From CAXBMB01 sp052078155 (lineage in GTDB: Bacteria; Pseudomonadota; Alphaproteobacteria; Kiloniellales; DSM-21159): 64,000 bases of DNA. The DNA lies in the NCBI GenBank assembly GCA_052078155.1, contig JBQJBP010000001.1, forward strand, positions 124,001 through 188,000, written 5' to 3'. The translations under genes and the position numbers were made by a program. This document shows, in pieces, positions 27,861-36,491 of the stretch; within the stretch, counting starts at the first letter, position 1, and the number at the start of each line of letters is the position of its first letter. The notes below the pieces were generated by a model. It searched no databases and was not told the DNA's origin. It was given only the letters and a program-made list of their open reading frames with translations.

Positions 27861-27997
27861 GGAGTCAAATCGGTTTAAGTGGACTCACCAGGTGATAGCA
27901 CTTGAAGCGTGAGTTTACCTTCTTTCGATGTTTGAGAGGATGATTCACGGTTTGGTTCCAAGCGTAAAGCGCTTCAACCTAAACCGATCATGCTCTA
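27861..27997 (-). repeat. Interspersed palindromic element, copy B
   Basis: About 137 bases in reverse orientation relative to copy A. It reads GGAGTCAAATCGGTTTAAGT, then a hairpin closing CACTTGAAGCGTGA, the linker, the AAGCG-TAAA-GCGCTT hairpin, and ends AAACCGATCATGCTCTA. It fills most of the 220-base gap between the convergent ppx and M23 peptidase genes. Its last three bases (27995-27997) are the TAG stop of the peptidase. Confidence 0.9.
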
Positions 27998-29068
27998 CTG
28001 CAGCGTAATCTCTTCTTCCAGATCGACGATCAGTGTGCCTTTGCGCTCAATCCGGTAGGTGACGCGATAGGTTCCCTTGGGCCAGCCCTGGGCTGGTTTC
28101 TTGCGGCCAAAGGTCCGCATCCAGCGGGCTTTGTTTTTGGGAATGCTCTTGTCCAGCTTGGCAATGACTTTGCCGTTGGGGCCATAAAGCCGGCCAATCT
28201 CCCGGTCTTTACCCTGCAGACCCCAGGAAACCGCCCAGAAGACCAGTGCCGGGGAGTCTTCTTTCAGACGAAAACGGGCATAATGGCCATCAATGGCTTG
28301 TGTGACGGTAATCTTTTCATCGGCAAAGCCGGCAGAAAGATCCCCGCCAGCCTGGTACTGGAGGGCTTCCAAAGCAGCCTCACTCCAAAAGGGACGGCCT
28401 TCTTCCCTGCAGTCAGTGCCCACTTTAAAGCCGGTAAAGGGATCCAGAGTGGTCTTGTTGTAGCGCACGGAAAAATGCAGGTGCGGGAAATCGGCTTTGC
28501 CTGACATGCCGATCCAGCCCAGTTCCTGGCCTACCTCAACCTTGTCACCGACTTTAACTTTTACGGAGCGGCGTTGCAGGTGGCTATATTGAGTGACCCA
28601 TCCGTCGCCATGGTCAATCACCACACCATTTCCGGCTTCTTTGCCCTTGACCTGGCCCAGGCCCCGGTCGCTGACCCGCATGTCCGGCTCACTGTCGCGC
28701 ACCCCTTTGACGATCCCGGCTGCGGCGGCCACCACCGGCACGCCAGCCTCCATGGCGGGGATGTCCCGCACACGAATGTCCGTCCCTTTGTGGCCGTTGT
28801 AACTCAGCGGGCCACAGGTGTAGTCCGTTGCGCCTTCGCCGTCCCGGGTGTCCACATACTGCTGGATCAGGCAGTCCCGCCCCATGTCGCAGACCACCGG
28901 CAGCTCCAGCACCGGGGGGGTGGCATCCGAAAGCGGAGGAGCTTCTCTGAGGGCCTTTTCCTCTTCCTGGTTGCGCAACTGGGTTTCGGTGATGACCAGA
29001 AAGGTGCCGAAGATCACCGTCACACCGGCCATGATGATCAGGGAGTATTTCAGCCAGTTCTTTTTCAT
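27995..29068 (-). CDS. M23-family (LytM) metallopeptidase
   Basis: Zinc endopeptidase fold acting on, or regulating hydrolysis of, peptidoglycan. The 357 aa product has an N-terminal membrane anchor (about residues 8-27, LIIMAGVTVIFGTFLVIT), then a periplasmic chain. The M23 metal motifs are HKGTD (about 93-97) and HLHFSV (about 195), with the middle loop GNGVVIDHGDGWVTQYSHLQ. All four metal and active-site positions seem present, so it is probably active. A C-terminal beta domain covers about 240-357. Its stop codon TAG is formed by the end of repeat copy B, so the original 3' end may have differed by a few residues. Confidence 0.9.
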   Translation of the reverse strand: MKKNWLKYSLIIMAGVTVIFGTFLVITETQLRNQEEEKALREAPPLSDATPPVLELPVVCDMGRDCLIQQYVDTRDGEGATDYTCGPLSYNGHKGTDIRVRDIPAMEAGVPVVAAAAGIVKGVRDSEPDMRVSDRGLGQVKGKEAGNGVVIDHGDGWVTQYSHLQRRSVKVKVGDKVEVGQELGWIGMSGKADFPHLHFSVRYNKTTLDPFTGFKVGTDCREEGRPFWSEAALEALQYQAGGDLSAGFADEKITVTQAIDGHYARFRLKEDSPALVFWAVSWGLQGKDREIGRLYGPNGKVIAKLDKSIPKNKARWMRTFGRKKPAQGWPKGTYRVTYRIERKGTLIVDLEEEITLQ

Positions 29069-29248
29069 GAGTGCTTCAAACCCGGCGGTGCCAGTTAGGC
29101 AGAAAGAACAAAAGAGACCGGGTCCCCCTGTGGGGGAGGGTCAACTGGACGGGGCATTTTGGATCCTGTCCTGAAAGATAGGCAGACGGGCAGAGAATTC
29201 AACTGCGTTCAGTGTCGGTCACTGTTGGTCAGGACGCGGTGCGACGCA

Positions 29249-30400
29249 TCAGTTCAGGGCAATGATCTTGATCTTGTCGCCATTGGCAGACAGGGCCAGT
29301 TTCCCGCTTTTCAGCGCGATGGCCTGCTGACCAAAGAGATCTCGCCTCCAACCGCTCATGGCTGCAACCGGGGCCTCGTCATTCAGGGCGATCTGGTCCA
29401 GATCGGCTGAATTGGCCACCAGTTTCTGAGCGACCCCGTGTTCTTCACAGCAGAGTTTCAGCAGCACCTTGAGCAGATCGACAATGGGGCCGGCCTGCTC
29501 CTGGTTGCGGTCATTGCGTGGCGCAGCAGGCAGTTCCTTGTCGGGAATGGCCAGGGCCTGGGCGACCGTTTCCAGGATTTCACGGCCCAGACGTCCGGTG
29601 GCAAAATTGCTGTTCAGTCCGCGGGTCCGGGCCAGGGCGTCGGCGTTTTTGGGTGCCTGGGCGGCAATGTCATAAAGCTGCTCATCCCGCAGCACGCGGT
29701 TGCGCGGCACATTGCGGGTCTGCGCTTCGTTTTCCCGCCATTCAGCCAGTTTGTGCAGCTGTCCCAGATACCGCCGGTCCCGGGACCGTGTCTTCAGCCG
29801 CTTCCAGGCTTTCGACGGATCCATGTTGTAGGTGTCGGGATTGGTCAGCACCGCCATTTCTTCGTCCAGCCAGGAGGCCCGGTTGTTCTTTTCCAGCGAG
29901 GCCCGGAGTTTTTCATAGACCGGGCGCAGGTAGATGACGTCTGACAGGGCGTACTTGATCTGGCGGTTGGTCAGGGGGCGCTTCGCCCAATCCGCAAAGC
30001 GGGCGGATTTGTCGATGGAGGCACCGGTTAGCTGAGTGGCCAGCTTCTCGTAGCTCACCTGGTCGCCATAGCCGCAGACCATGGCGGCGACCTGTGTGTC
30101 AAAGACGGGCGCGGGCAGGTTGCCGATCTCATGATAGAAGATCTCCAGATCCTGACGAGCAGCGTGAAAGACCTTGAGAATGTTCGGATCGGTCAGGAGG
30201 TCATAGAGCGGGGACAGGTCGATGCCCTCAGCCAAAGGGTCAACCGCCGCAGACTCCTCTGGTCCGCCCACCTGAATTAGGCAGAGCTTGGGCCAATAGG
30301 TGGTGTCGCGGATGAATTCCGTATCGATGGCGAGGAAATCGGCTTTGGCCTGTCGGGCGCAAAAGCTGGCGAGGTCGTTAGAATCGGTGATCACTGTCAT
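29249..30400 (-). CDS. rnd: Ribonuclease D
   Basis: 3'-5' exoribonuclease that trims tRNA and other small RNA precursors. The 383 aa product starts MTVITDSNDLASFCARQ (ATG 30400); the open frame upstream to 30496 adds 32 residues unlike the family. DEDD catalytic motifs are LAIDTEFIRDTTYWPKLCLI (motif I), VFHAARQDLEIFY (II) and IKYALSDVIYLRPVY (III). One HRDC domain follows (about 210-290), with a second degenerate one at the C-terminus. It is divergent from aspS, the order common in Rhodospirillales. Confidence 0.95.
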   Translation of the reverse strand: MTVITDSNDLASFCARQAKADFLAIDTEFIRDTTYWPKLCLIQVGGPEESAAVDPLAEGIDLSPLYDLLTDPNILKVFHAARQDLEIFYHEIGNLPAPVFDTQVAAMVCGYGDQVSYEKLATQLTGASIDKSARFADWAKRPLTNRQIKYALSDVIYLRPVYEKLRASLEKNNRASWLDEEMAVLTNPDTYNMDPSKAWKRLKTRSRDRRYLGQLHKLAEWRENEAQTRNVPRNRVLRDEQLYDIAAQAPKNADALARTRGLNSNFATGRLGREILETVAQALAIPDKELPAAPRNDRNQEQAGPIVDLLKVLLKLCCEEHGVAQKLVANSADLDQIALNDEAPVAAMSGWRRDLFGQQAIALKSGKLALSANGDKIKIIALN

Positions 30401-30621
30401 GGTGACAAGAGGTATACTACCTTGAAGGCGACAGAAGAAGGGCTCAGACACAGGAAAATGGAGCCGAATGACAGCTCTGTGGAGCCTGCAGTGCAAAGGC
30501 AGTGATTTTATTGTTGCCAGAAAGCGGGAAATTTGCCCCGCGCCCTTGACAAAAGCGGCTGTTCGTAGCCTTTTGCCGCCTTCCTTTACGCCATAATTTT
30601 CCGATCTGGAAGAGTTCTCCC

Positions 30622-32424
30622 ATGCATGAATATCGCAGCCATACCTGTGGCCAGTTGCGTCGCGAAGACGCGGGCTCAGAAGTTCGTCTCTCAGGCTGGG
30701 TTCACCGTAAGCGTGACCACGGTCAGCTGCTGTTTGTCGATCTGCGCGATCACCACGGTCTGACCCAGTGTGTCATTGATTCTTCCAGCCCCATGTTCGC
30801 GGAACTGGAAAAGGTTCGGTTGGAATCTGTCATCACCGTCACCGGTAAGGTGGTGGAACGCACCGAAGAAACCCGCAACGACGAACTGCCGACCGGCCAG
30901 GTCGAGCTGATGGTCAGCGACTACAAGCTGCAGTCTGCAGCTGAACAGGTGCCGTTGCAGGTGAACTCTGAAGAAGACGCAGGGGAAGACATCCGGTTGC
31001 GGTACCGCTATCTGGATCTGCGTCGCGAAAAGATGCAGCGCAAGATCGCCCTGCGCTCCAACGTTATCTCCTCCATTCGCCGCCGGATGATCGAGCAGGA
31101 CTTCAAAGAATTCCAGACGCCGATCCTCACCGCTTCCAGCCCGGAAGGCGCCCGCGACTTCCTGGTCCCCAGCCGTCTGCATCCTGGCAAATTCTACGCG
31201 CTGCCTCAGGCTCCGCAGATGTTCAAGCAGCTGATCATGGTGGCCGGTTTCGACCGCTACTTCCAGATTGCGCCCTGTTTCCGCGATGAAGACAGCCGCG
31301 CAGACCGTTCACCTGGTGAGTTCTATCAGCTCGACTTTGAAATGAGCTACGTCACCCAGGAAGACGTGTTCGCTGCCATCGAGCCGGTGTTGCACGGGGT
31401 CTTTGAAGAGTTCGCCAACGGACGGACCGTCACACCTGCACCTTTCCCGCGCATTCCTTTTGACGAAGCCATGATGAAGTACGGCTCCGACAAGCCGGAC
31501 CTGCGCAACCCCATCATCATTGAAGATGTGACCGAACCCTTCCGCGGCGGTGGCTTTGGCATTTTTGCCAAGCTGATCGACGGCGGTGCGGTGGTACGGG
31601 CCATCCCGGCACCGGGTGCGGCCAGCCAGCCCCGCAGCTTCTTCGACAAGCTGAACGACTGGGCCCGCAAGGAAGAAGGCAAGCCTGGCCTGGGTTACAT
31701 CATCTTTGGTGAAGACGGCGAAGCTAAAGGCCCTATTGCGAAGAACCTGGAAGCCGACCGTCTGGCGCAGCTGAAGGAACAGGCCGGCCTGAAAGATGGC
31801 GATGCCGTCTTTTTCTCCTGCGACAAACCAAAGGGCGCAGCCGAGTTCGCCGGGACCGTTCGCACCAAGGTTGGGACCGAACTGGACCTGCTGGAAAAAG
31901 ACGTCTTCAAGTTCTGCTGGATCGTCGATTTCCCCATGTACGAACTGGACGACAAAACCGGTCAGATCGAGTTCTCTCACAATCCTTTCTCCATGCCGCA
32001 GGGTGGCCTTGAAGCACTGGAAACCCAGGATCCTCTGACCATCAAAGCCTTCCAGTACGACATTGTCTGTAACGGTGTGGAGCTGTCCTCCGGTGCCATC
32101 CGGAACCATCTGCCGGACGTGATGATCAAGGCCTTTGAGATTGCAGGCTACGAGGCATCTGAGGTTGAAGAGCGTTTTGGCGGTCTCTTCTCCGCCCTGC
32201 GCTTTGGTGCCCCGCCCCACGGTGGCTCCGCTCCTGGCATCGACCGCATCGTCATGCTGCTGGCAGATGAACCCAACATTCGTGAAGTCATCGTCTTCCC
32301 CATGAACCAGAAAGCGGAAGATCTGATGATGAAAGCCCCGGCCGAAGTCGAGCCGGAACGCTTGAAGGAACTGCATCTGAAGCTGGCTCTGCCGCCGGTA
32401 AAGGTGGAAAAGTCTGACGATTGA
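30622..32424 (+). CDS. aspS: Aspartyl-tRNA synthetase
   Basis: Class II synthetase charging tRNA-Asp, and possibly tRNA-Asn if the cell uses the amidotransferase route. The 600 aa bacterial-type enzyme has the N-terminal OB anticodon domain (SGWVHRKRDHGQLLFVDLRD), motif 2 FRDEDSRADRSPGEFYQLDF and the bacterial GAD insertion (about 310-420). Motif 3 is APGIDRIVMLLADEPNIREV. Length and order are those of bacterial AspRS. It stands alone, divergent from rnd, and ends in a strong terminator. Confidence 0.98.
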   Translation: MHEYRSHTCGQLRREDAGSEVRLSGWVHRKRDHGQLLFVDLRDHHGLTQCVIDSSSPMFAELEKVRLESVITVTGKVVERTEETRNDELPTGQVELMVSDYKLQSAAEQVPLQVNSEEDAGEDIRLRYRYLDLRREKMQRKIALRSNVISSIRRRMIEQDFKEFQTPILTASSPEGARDFLVPSRLHPGKFYALPQAPQMFKQLIMVAGFDRYFQIAPCFRDEDSRADRSPGEFYQLDFEMSYVTQEDVFAAIEPVLHGVFEEFANGRTVTPAPFPRIPFDEAMMKYGSDKPDLRNPIIIEDVTEPFRGGGFGIFAKLIDGGAVVRAIPAPGAASQPRSFFDKLNDWARKEEGKPGLGYIIFGEDGEAKGPIAKNLEADRLAQLKEQAGLKDGDAVFFSCDKPKGAAEFAGTVRTKVGTELDLLEKDVFKFCWIVDFPMYELDDKTGQIEFSHNPFSMPQGGLEALETQDPLTIKAFQYDIVCNGVELSSGAIRNHLPDVMIKAFEIAGYEASEVEERFGGLFSALRFGAPPHGGSAPGIDRIVMLLADEPNIREVIVFPMNQKAEDLMMKAPAEVEPERLKELHLKLALPPVKVEKSDD

Positions 32425-32581
32425 CCAAGGCCCCGGGGGCGCTAGAAACAAGGCCCCGGGTCGCCAGGGATCAGAAGAGAGAGCCGCTGTAACGTCTTGC
32501 TTTCAGACTCTTTTTTCCTTTTGTTGGATCTAGTAAATACCTGCCTCTGAGATAAGAAAGAGGCAGGGTCTGAAATAAAAG

Positions 32582-32618
32582 GAGCGCCGCAACAGTAATT
32601 CTGCGGCGCTCTTTTTTT
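32582..32618 (+). terminator. Terminator after aspS
   Basis: GAGCGCCGCA (32582-32591) pairs with TGCGGCGCTC (32602-32611), followed by TTTTTTT. A strong classical terminator 160 bases after aspS. The sequence between also holds a smaller TGCCTCT/AGAGGCA hairpin. Confidence 0.93.
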
Positions 32619-32646
32619 ATGATTTGAAGGGCATTTATTATACAAT

Positions 32647-32672
32647 GATCCGGTAAATTTCTTGACCGGATC
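32647..32672. repeat. Inverted repeat upstream of the lipoprotein gene
   Basis: GATCCGGT (32647-32654) and ACCGGATC (32665-32672), perfect eight-base arms with a ten-base spacer, about 65 bases before the lipoprotein start. It could be an operator or a 5' UTR hairpin. Confidence 0.5.
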
Positions 32673-32737
32673 GATTCAGACGTGGTTGAATCGGAAATAG
32701 GGAAGGTTCTGTTGGGGATAGCTGGGGAATTGAAGAC

Positions 32738-33415
32738 ATGAAGTCTGTCATTGTAGCAGTGTCGAGCCTCTTTATGTTGTCAGGCTGTGTGGCGGCCATT
32801 CCGCCCGCGATTTCTGTTGCATCCCTCGCTCTTGATACCGGCAGTTACATGGTCAGCGGCAAAACCGTGACGGATCACGGATTGTCGGCCATGCTGGAAG
32901 GTGATTGTTCTCTGGTGCGGGTTCTGGAAAAAGGGACCTTCTGTGCAGAAGAACAGGATTATCAGCTGGCCTCTGCCGTTCTGGAGCCGTTGCCTGACGA
33001 TGCCACGCTGGAACTGGCTGAAGCCACGGTCGTGCGTCATGCCTATGTAACGTCACTGGTTCCCCGCGACGCCACTGAAGACTTCACCAATTTCCCGAGT
33101 GAGCCCTGGATCCACCAGTCTCAGGAAGCCTGGGTCCCGCCATCTGACAGTCAGGACAGTGACCAGCAGGCCGAGTTGCTGACCGGTACACCTCTGTCTT
33201 TGAACGAACTGGCATATGTGTCAGACGACATGACCCCCGTGGAAAGCGGCCTGGACAGTTCTTTGGATGCGTCTTCCGGTTTGTCTCAGCTGGGCTTCCT
33301 GTCTGATACAACGCTGCTGAAGACCCGCACTCTGGTTGCTGATCCGCTTGAAGCAGACACCAGCCTGGCCAGCACAAAGCCTCGTTTGCTGCCGCACAGC
33401 CAGATTGACGGCTGA
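32738..33415 (+). CDS. Hypothetical lipoprotein
   Basis: 225 aa. A signal peptide ends in the lipobox LSGC, with Cys17 the likely acylated residue. Then comes a hydrophobic stretch (AAIPPAISVASLALDTGSYM) and a short conserved-looking core TVTDHGLSAMLEGDCSLVRV ending with KGTFC. The rest (about 70-225) is acidic and rich in Ser, Asp and Leu with no recognised domain. A hydrophobic start plus this cysteine-containing core occurs in many Rhodospirillales lipoproteins of unknown role. I do not assign a function. It has its own terminator and stands alone. Confidence 0.8.
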   Translation: MKSVIVAVSSLFMLSGCVAAIPPAISVASLALDTGSYMVSGKTVTDHGLSAMLEGDCSLVRVLEKGTFCAEEQDYQLASAVLEPLPDDATLELAEATVVRHAYVTSLVPRDATEDFTNFPSEPWIHQSQEAWVPPSDSQDSDQQAELLTGTPLSLNELAYVSDDMTPVESGLDSSLDASSGLSQLGFLSDTTLLKTRTLVADPLEADTSLASTKPRLLPHSQIDG

Positions 33416-33465
33416 TCAAGGCTGGCGATCTAACGCGGGCTTTTGGCTAAGCAATAGCTTTTGGG

Positions 33466-33495
33466 AGCGCTGTCAGTTCTGGCAGCGCTTTTTCT
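33466..33495 (+). terminator. Terminator after the lipoprotein gene
   Basis: AGCGCTG (33466-33472) pairs with CAGCGCT (33483-33489), followed by a T run. About 50 bases past the stop. Confidence 0.85.
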
Positions 33496-33647
33496 CTGTC
33501 TGGAAACACATCGGGTCAGGTCAGCCCAATTCATGATAAAGCTCAACGCGTGATCTTCAGCCTTTTCAAGGGGTTAGAGAAGGGCACGCGCCTCGGTTTG
33601 CTGCGTCAGGTTCTTCTTCTTCACGCGATCATGTGCTGATAAGACCT

Positions 33648-33784
33648 GGAGCATGATCAGTTGAATTAGAAGCGCTTTGCGCCTGTACCTAAACCGTGAA
33701 GCATCCTCTAACACATTGAAAAGAAGCTTATTCACGTCCTGTTTGAAATCGCCTCGTGGTTCCAGATAAGACGATAAACCTCTA
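33648..33784 (+). repeat. Interspersed palindromic element, copy C (type II right arm)
   Basis: Left half is standard: GGAGCATGATCAG, AGAAGCGCTTTGCGCCTG, then the linker CCTCTAACACATTGAAAAGA. The right half is a different sequence, TTCACGTCCTGTTTGAAATC with complement GTGGTTCCAGATAAGACG, and ends CTCTA. It lies in the 555-base gap between the lipoprotein gene and aguA. The remainder of that gap shows only a terminator and no gene. Confidence 0.85.
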
Positions 33785-33970
33785 GGTTGGTTTTCCGAAG
33801 CGGCTTGTAGACAGACAACCTTGCCTAACATAGAGTCTCTTGTTCTGTGTCCGCTTTCAGGGCGCGCTGGCGGTTGGAAAGAGGGGGTGCCCCTGCTCAA
33901 GAAGCAGGCCCCTGGCTTTTCCTTTTGCCGACAGATCAGCCGAGCGGGCTCAATACTGTAAGGATCTGGA

Positions 33971-35017
33971 ATGACCCAACATCGCCGACCTTTCAAAGAT
34001 GGCTTTTTCATGCCAGCCGAATGGGCACCGCATCGGCGTTGCTGGATGGCCTGGCCCTGTCGGGAAGAGACCTGGGGCGAGGACCTGGACGAAGCCAGGG
34101 ATGCCTATGCGGAGGTGGCTTCTGCCATTGCGCGCTTTGAACCGGTGACGATGATTGCCAACCCGGAAAATGTGGCCGAGGTCTCCATCCGCTGTGGCAA
34201 TGGCGTGGGAACGCTGTCACTGGGACATGATGATTCCTGGGCCCGGGACAATGCCCCGACCTTTCTGATCGATGGCGCGGGCAATGTGGCCGGGGTCGAC
34301 TGGGTCTTCAATGCCTGGGGGGAGATCTATCATCCCTACGACCAGGATGCAGCCATGGCGGCGGAGATGATCAAGCATGTGGGCGCTGATCACTATCCCA
34401 CCCCCCTGGTAACGGAAGGCGGGGCCATCCATACCGACGGGGAAGGGACGCTGCTGGTGGTCGAGCCCTCCATCGTCAATGACAATCGTAATCCCGGCAT
34501 GAGCCGCCAGGAGATTGAAGAAGAACTGATGGCTTTCACCGGGACGGAAAAAGTCATCTGGCTGCCCTTTGGTATTCATGATGATGAAACAGACGGGCAT
34601 GTGGACAATGTGGCCTGCTTTGTTCGGCCTGGTGAGGTCATGATCCAGGCGTTTGAAGAACTGGGCGACCTCAATCACGCCAATTACCGGTCAAACCTGG
34701 CGGTTCTGGAGGCGGCAACTGATGCCAAGGGCCGGGCGTTCAACATCATCAAGCTGCCGGCCCCCAAACCCCGCAAACGCAACAACGGGGATTGGCTGGC
34801 TCTGAGCTACATCAACTTCTACCTGCCCAACGGCGGGGTGATCATGCCCAGCTTTGATGATGATTCTGCCGATAACAAGGCCTTTGATATCCTCTGTAAG
34901 GCCTTCCCGGACCGCGAAGTGGTGCAGATCCGGGCCCTGCCCATTCTGGAAGGGGGCGGTGGAATTCACTGCATCACTCAGCAGGAACCCACAGGCATTC
35001 TTGAAAACGTGGACTGA
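33971..35017 (+). CDS. aguA: Agmatine deiminase
   Basis: Converts agmatine to N-carbamoylputrescine and ammonia, a step from arginine to putrescine. The 348 aa product begins with PAEWAPHRRCWMAWPCR. It keeps the substrate-binding DSWARDNAPTF and EGGAIHTDGEGTLL. The catalytic His lies in DETDGHVDNVACFV and the catalytic Cys in the C-terminal GGGGIHCITQQ. The pentein-fold length is right. No aguB or other polyamine gene is adjacent. Confidence 0.95.
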   Translation: MTQHRRPFKDGFFMPAEWAPHRRCWMAWPCREETWGEDLDEARDAYAEVASAIARFEPVTMIANPENVAEVSIRCGNGVGTLSLGHDDSWARDNAPTFLIDGAGNVAGVDWVFNAWGEIYHPYDQDAAMAAEMIKHVGADHYPTPLVTEGGAIHTDGEGTLLVVEPSIVNDNRNPGMSRQEIEEELMAFTGTEKVIWLPFGIHDDETDGHVDNVACFVRPGEVMIQAFEELGDLNHANYRSNLAVLEAATDAKGRAFNIIKLPAPKPRKRNNGDWLALSYINFYLPNGGVIMPSFDDDSADNKAFDILCKAFPDREVVQIRALPILEGGGGIHCITQQEPTGILENVD

Positions 35018-35074
35018 CAGGCTTTCCTGATCGGTCTAATTCCGCATGCTGACCCGGTTTTCAGGTGAAGCATC

Positions 35075-35488
35075 TTATGTGGGGGCTTCCCAGCGGGTGG
35101 CGGGCTTTATGTCCAGCAGAGGCGTGCCGTCCAGACAATCCAGACCTTTGACCACCAGCGTTCCCGCCTCCTCATCCAGCGCCTGGATGGGCACCACGGC
35201 TGCGGCAATGGGATTGGGCCTGTGGGGGGAGCGCAGGGCAAAGGTCCCGGTCAGAGGCGCATCAGGGCGTCCGCCAGGTCTCTGCAGTCCGGGATTGCGG
35301 TTTGCTTGCGCGAACCAGTAAAGCAGCAGGATGCTCTGACCCGCGGCCAGCCCTTTCAATCCCTCCCGATAGTCCGAGTTGAGCGTGATCCTGCAGTCCG
35401 GTCCGTCCGGTTGCAGGTTGTTGGGGCAGTCTTCCAGCTTGGTGTAAGGCGTGGAGATTCTACCGATGTAGGTCAGCTGTGCTGTCAT
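35075..35488 (-). CDS. trmO: TrmO/TsaA-type tRNA methyltransferase
   Basis: UPF0066 (TsaA/TrmO) family: transfers a methyl group from SAM to N6-threonylcarbamoyladenosine at tRNA position 37. The 137 aa product holds the family beta-barrel: IGRISTPYTKLEDCPNNLQ at the N-terminus, then ILLLYWFAQANR and the signature GTFALRSPHRPNPIAAA. GLDCLDGTPLLDIKP closes the domain. It starts three bases after the EamA gene ends on the same strand, so it is transcribed with that transporter and probably under the TetR protein. Confidence 0.88.
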   Translation of the reverse strand: MTAQLTYIGRISTPYTKLEDCPNNLQPDGPDCRITLNSDYREGLKGLAAGQSILLLYWFAQANRNPGLQRPGGRPDAPLTGTFALRSPHRPNPIAAAVVPIQALDEEAGTLVVKGLDCLDGTPLLDIKPATRWEAPT

Positions 35489-35491
35489 GGG

Positions 35492-36388
35492 TCAGGTATC
35501 GCTTTCTTCTTCCTTGAGGGTTCGGAGGGCGAATAGAAAAATCGTCGCTAGGATGAGACTGCCGCCTATGAAACTTTCTGTGCGGGGGATCTCCCGGAAG
35601 AAGCCGAAGGCCAGCAGCGGGGCGAAGACCGCCTCAATCATCAGAAAGAGGCCCACTTCAGGGGCGGTAATGTATCGGGTGGCTACCTGTGACAGCACGC
35701 GGCCAAAAGGGGCGGAAAACAGACCCATGGCGCCCATGATCACCCAGGTCTGCAGTTCATAGCTGGCCGGATCGGCATACCAGAACATCACAACGGCCAG
35801 AAACAGCCCGCCCATCCCCACAGAGGCCATCCGGCTGACGCCCTGATACTTCCGCAGCAAGGTCTGGTTAAGGGACAGGCAGACGACGGCAAAAAGCGCC
35901 AGTGAATCACCGATCAGGTTTACCGATCCGATGGAGCCGGACACCACGATGGCCATACCGGCCATTACCGCCCCGACGGAGAGCCAGGTGCTGCGCCGGG
36001 TCACTTCCCCCAGGAACAGCCAACTGAACAGGGCAGCCAGGGCAGGGGCGGTGGAAAAGATGACAAAGGTGTTGGCAATGTCCGTGTTCTTGACACTCAG
36101 TACCAATGCAGAAGCGCTGCCCAGCATCAAAAGGCCGGAAAGCACCACGGGCCAGCCGCTGGCTGTCACGGCGCCAATCACGCCACGTTCATCACGCAGG
36201 TGAATGAAAACCGGCATGGACAGGGCTGTAAAAAGTCCAAAGAGGAAGGCGGTGTCCACGCCACTGACACCGGAGTATCGGATGAAGATGGGGTCAAAAC
36301 TCATGAGCAGGGCCCCAAGCAGGGCCAGTGTGATGCCTGTTTTTCTGGCAGAGCCAAACGACAGGGGAAGAGAGGATCTGTTCGACAT
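35492..36388 (-). CDS. EamA/DMT transporter, TetR-controlled
   Basis: Inner-membrane permease of about 298 aa with ten membrane segments in two EamA repeats (first near TGITLALLGALLMSFDPIFI, second near SLALFAVVCLSLNQTLLRKY). The substrate is unknown; divergent TetR regulation suggests efflux of a compound the regulator senses. I take ATG 36388 (MSNRSSLPLSF). The ATG at 36404-36406 lies inside the first operator and would put the start within the control region. trmO follows three bases after the stop. Confidence 0.87.
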   Translation of the reverse strand: MSNRSSLPLSFGSARKTGITLALLGALLMSFDPIFIRYSGVSGVDTAFLFGLFTALSMPVFIHLRDERGVIGAVTASGWPVVLSGLLMLGSASALVLSVKNTDIANTFVIFSTAPALAALFSWLFLGEVTRRSTWLSVGAVMAGMAIVVSGSIGSVNLIGDSLALFAVVCLSLNQTLLRKYQGVSRMASVGMGGLFLAVVMFWYADPASYELQTWVIMGAMGLFSAPFGRVLSQVATRYITAPEVGLFLMIEAVFAPLLAFGFFREIPRTESFIGGSLILATIFLFALRTLKEEESDT

Positions 36389-36402
36389 GTGATTTCCAAT
36401 TT

Positions 36403-36420
36403 TCATACTGAGTGGTATGA
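36403..36420. promoter_or_regulatory. TetR operator O1
   Basis: Palindrome TCATACTGAGTGGTATGA just upstream of the EamA gene. It matches the second site O2 in the same 86-base interval, so both are probably bound by the divergently encoded TetR regulator. Confidence 0.7.
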
Positions 36421-36454
36421 TTTTGAAAAAGGGCGTGCTTTGTCAATGAAAAAA

Positions 36455-36472
36455 TAATACTATTCAGTATGA
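36455..36472. promoter_or_regulatory. TetR operator O2
   Basis: TAATACTATTCAGTATGA; its reverse complement TCATACTGAATAGTATTA agrees with O1 at 15 of 18 positions. It lies 20 bases before the tetR ATG. The TTGACA on the minus strand (36441-36446) between the sites is a candidate -35 for the transporter. Confidence 0.7.
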
Positions 36473-36491
36473 TTTTTTTTAAACTGTTGGA

